From CAZAMT01 sp964486145 (lineage in GTDB: Bacteria; Bacteroidota; Bacteroidia; Bacteroidales; JAAAOM01), in the NCBI GenBank assembly GCA_964486145.1, contig CAZAMT010000026.1, positions 1 through 25,052 of the forward strand: 25,052 bases of DNA, written 5' to 3'. The notes under the pieces were generated by a model, which saw only the letters and a program-made list of their open reading frames with translations, was not told the origin of the DNA and did not search any database. A program made the position numbers and the translations under genes. This document shows positions 23,765-25,052 of the stretch, in pieces (positions within the stretch are counted from its first letter, which is position 1; each line of letters opens with the position of its first letter).

Positions 23765-25052
23765 ATGATAAAACAGCGCATTTCGGCATGGTTAAAAAAT
23801 GATTTTTTGCAAAATGTGCTGGTACTTTTCTCCGGATCAGCCATTGCTCAAGCCATACCGGTTTTGTCAATGCTAATACTAACCCGCATCTATCCGGAGG
23901 AAATATTTGGCATTTTCTTTATATATGCATCGGCTGGCATTATTTTGTACATTTTATCAACCCTTAAGCTCGAAATCGCCATTGTACTCCCTGAAACGGA
24001 TGAAGAAGCAATGCAGATTTTTAATATTAGCGTTTTAATTTCTTTTCTCATTAGCATTCTTGCATTTATTGTTGTTTATGTAATGTTTGACTTTCTGGGA
24101 AAGATCATTTCCAACAAAAATATTGGGCCGTGGCTGTATGTACTTCCGGTAAGTATGCTCTTCAGAGGCATTTTCCAAAGTTGTGTGTTCTGGTATAATC
24201 GAAAAAAACAATACCGCCAAATATCCATCGGCCGAATTGCAAAAGCTGTGACAATGGCTTGCGTTCAAATTTTTGCAGGTGTTATTGGTTATATAAAAGG
24301 GGGGCTTATTGTTGGTCTTGTTGCAGGTCAGTTTGTTAGTGCCTTCTATATGTTGATATTCATCAAAATAAAAAACAGCAAACTAACCACAAATTTTGGT
24401 AACATTGATTTAAAAAAACACCTCAGCACGTATCTTAAAATCCCGGTTTTTAATACAATTATGGGAGTTCTCAATAATTTATCAAATCAATTACCGGTTT
24501 TCCTGTTATCACGGTACTTCGGCTTGCAAATTGTTGGTTTTTATGGTCTTGCAAACAGGATTGTGTCCACACCAATGGGATTGGTGGGCCAGTCCGTTGG
24601 CCAGGTATTTTATCAGCAGGCAGCACAGGCAGTTTACACACCCGGTGCGCTAAAATATCTTGTGAGGAATACATACGTTAAATTGTCAAAATTTGCAATT
24701 ATACCATTTATCATCCTTTTTATTTTTTCTCCAACAATTTTTAAGGTTTTTTTTGGTGAGGCTTGGATAACCACCGGGGTTTATACTCGAATTCTCATTC
24801 CATGGTTATTCCTTATGTTTCTGAATGCACCCATTACTTACATTACAACAATTCTTAAAAAACAACACATCATTGTAGTTTATGAAATACTATTACTCGC
24901 CTGTCGTTTCCTGGCACTCTATGCAGGATATACCATTTTCAATTCAGTAATCATGTCCATTGTTTTGTTTTCATCCGTTGGATTGATTTTTAATCTGTTC
25001 CTGTTGCTGTACCATTTAAGCATATCAAGCAAAACCTGCATATGTTATGAAA
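23765..25052 (+). CDS. Polysaccharide/oligosaccharide flippase (Wzx/MOP family), 3'-truncated by window end
   Basis: The frame is open from the ATG at 23765 to the last base, 429 codons without a stop, so the C-terminus is outside the window. The protein begins MIKQRISAWLKNDFLQNVLV and is almost entirely hydrophobic, with about a dozen membrane segments (for example 'GIFFIYASAGIILYILST', 'ISVLISFLISILAFIVVYVM', 'KFAIIPFIILFIFSPTIFKVFF'). Features of the polysaccharide_synt family are visible: 'FSGSAIAQAIPVLSMLILTRIYPEEIFG' at the start and 'LSRYFGLQIVGFYGLANRIVSTPMGLVGQSVGQVFYQQAAQA' in the middle. Such proteins flip lipid-linked glycans across the inner membrane for O-antigen, capsule or exopolysaccharide. 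The usual length is 420-500 residues, so most of the gene is here. It may be the first gene of a glycan locus that continues outside the window. It probably shares a transcript with ftsE. Confidence 0.85.
   Translation, partial: MIKQRISAWLKNDFLQNVLVLFSGSAIAQAIPVLSMLILTRIYPEEIFGIFFIYASAGIILYILSTLKLEIAIVLPETDEEAMQIFNISVLISFLISILAFIVVYVMFDFLGKIISNKNIGPWLYVLPVSMLFRGIFQSCVFWYNRKKQYRQISIGRIAKAVTMACVQIFAGVIGYIKGGLIVGLVAGQFVSAFYMLIFIKIKNSKLTTNFGNIDLKKHLSTYLKIPVFNTIMGVLNNLSNQLPVFLLSRYFGLQIVGFYGLANRIVSTPMGLVGQSVGQVFYQQAAQAVYTPGALKYLVRNTYVKLSKFAIIPFIILFIFSPTIFKVFFGEAWITTGVYTRILIPWLFLMFLNAPITYITTILKKQHIIVVYEILLLACRFLALYAGYTIFNSVIMSIVLFSSVGLIFNLFLLLYHLSISSKTCICYE

Noticed and set aside
1..25052. CRISPR array, tRNA, rRNA, insertion sequence or prophage
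   Set aside because: No regularly spaced repeats, cloverleaf-like segments, transposase motifs or phage genes were seen on either strand.

Overview
The window is an AT-rich, gene-dense stretch of a chromosome from a member of the Bacteroidota, most likely an environmental Bacteroidales/Marinilabiliales-like or Cytophagia-like lineage. The assignment rests on four things. There is a SusC/SusD outer-membrane pair. There are surface-lipoprotein signals (Cys followed by Glu/Asp). One protein carries a C-terminal type IX secretion (T9SS) sorting domain. Shine-Dalgarno sites are scarce, and several matches to the Bacteroidota -7 promoter box (TAnnTTTG) are present. I saw no tRNA, rRNA, CRISPR array, transposase or phage gene, so this reads as stable chromosome rather than an island.

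Layout. 48-707 (+) is a LolA-like lipoprotein carrier. 714-2849 (-) is a membrane HD-domain phosphohydrolase of the PgpH/YqfF type. A divergent intergenic region packed with palindromes (about 2890-3071) separates it from a cytosolic NlpC/P60 peptidase (3180-3959, +). The cysD-cysN ATP sulfurylase operon follows (6191-3979, -). A gene-poor gap (6192-6519) holds degenerate short repeats. Next comes a tightly packed five-gene minus-strand operon (15578-6520): susC, susD, two small surface lipoproteins and a very large Asp-box (sortilin/BNR-like) beta-propeller protein with a T9SS tail. gyrB (17832-15820, -) has a structured 3' end. A minus-strand pair follows: a 1023-residue TPR protein (22878-19807) and an outer-membrane beta-barrel protein (19797-18130). 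Divergent from these is ftsE (23035-23745, +), followed by a polysaccharide flippase that runs off the window end (23765 onward).

How the genes relate. Much of the window concerns the cell envelope: lipoprotein traffic (LolA), probable cyclic-dinucleotide turnover (HD protein), peptidoglycan fragment processing (NlpC/P60), nutrient capture at the outer membrane (SusCD locus), an uncharacterised TPR/barrel pair, cell division (FtsE) and glycan export (flippase). Housekeeping genes (cysDN, gyrB) are interspersed.

The two most interesting units are the SusCD operon and the TPR/barrel operon. The SusCD operon has no glycoside hydrolase and no linked regulator, and it ends in a T9SS-exported propeller, so its ligand is unknown. 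The TPR/barrel operon looks like an outer-membrane machine without an assigned function. Several perfect inverted repeats sit in promoter or 3' regions (2890, 6238, 15745, 17992, 18121, 22953) and are candidates for operators or RNA structures.
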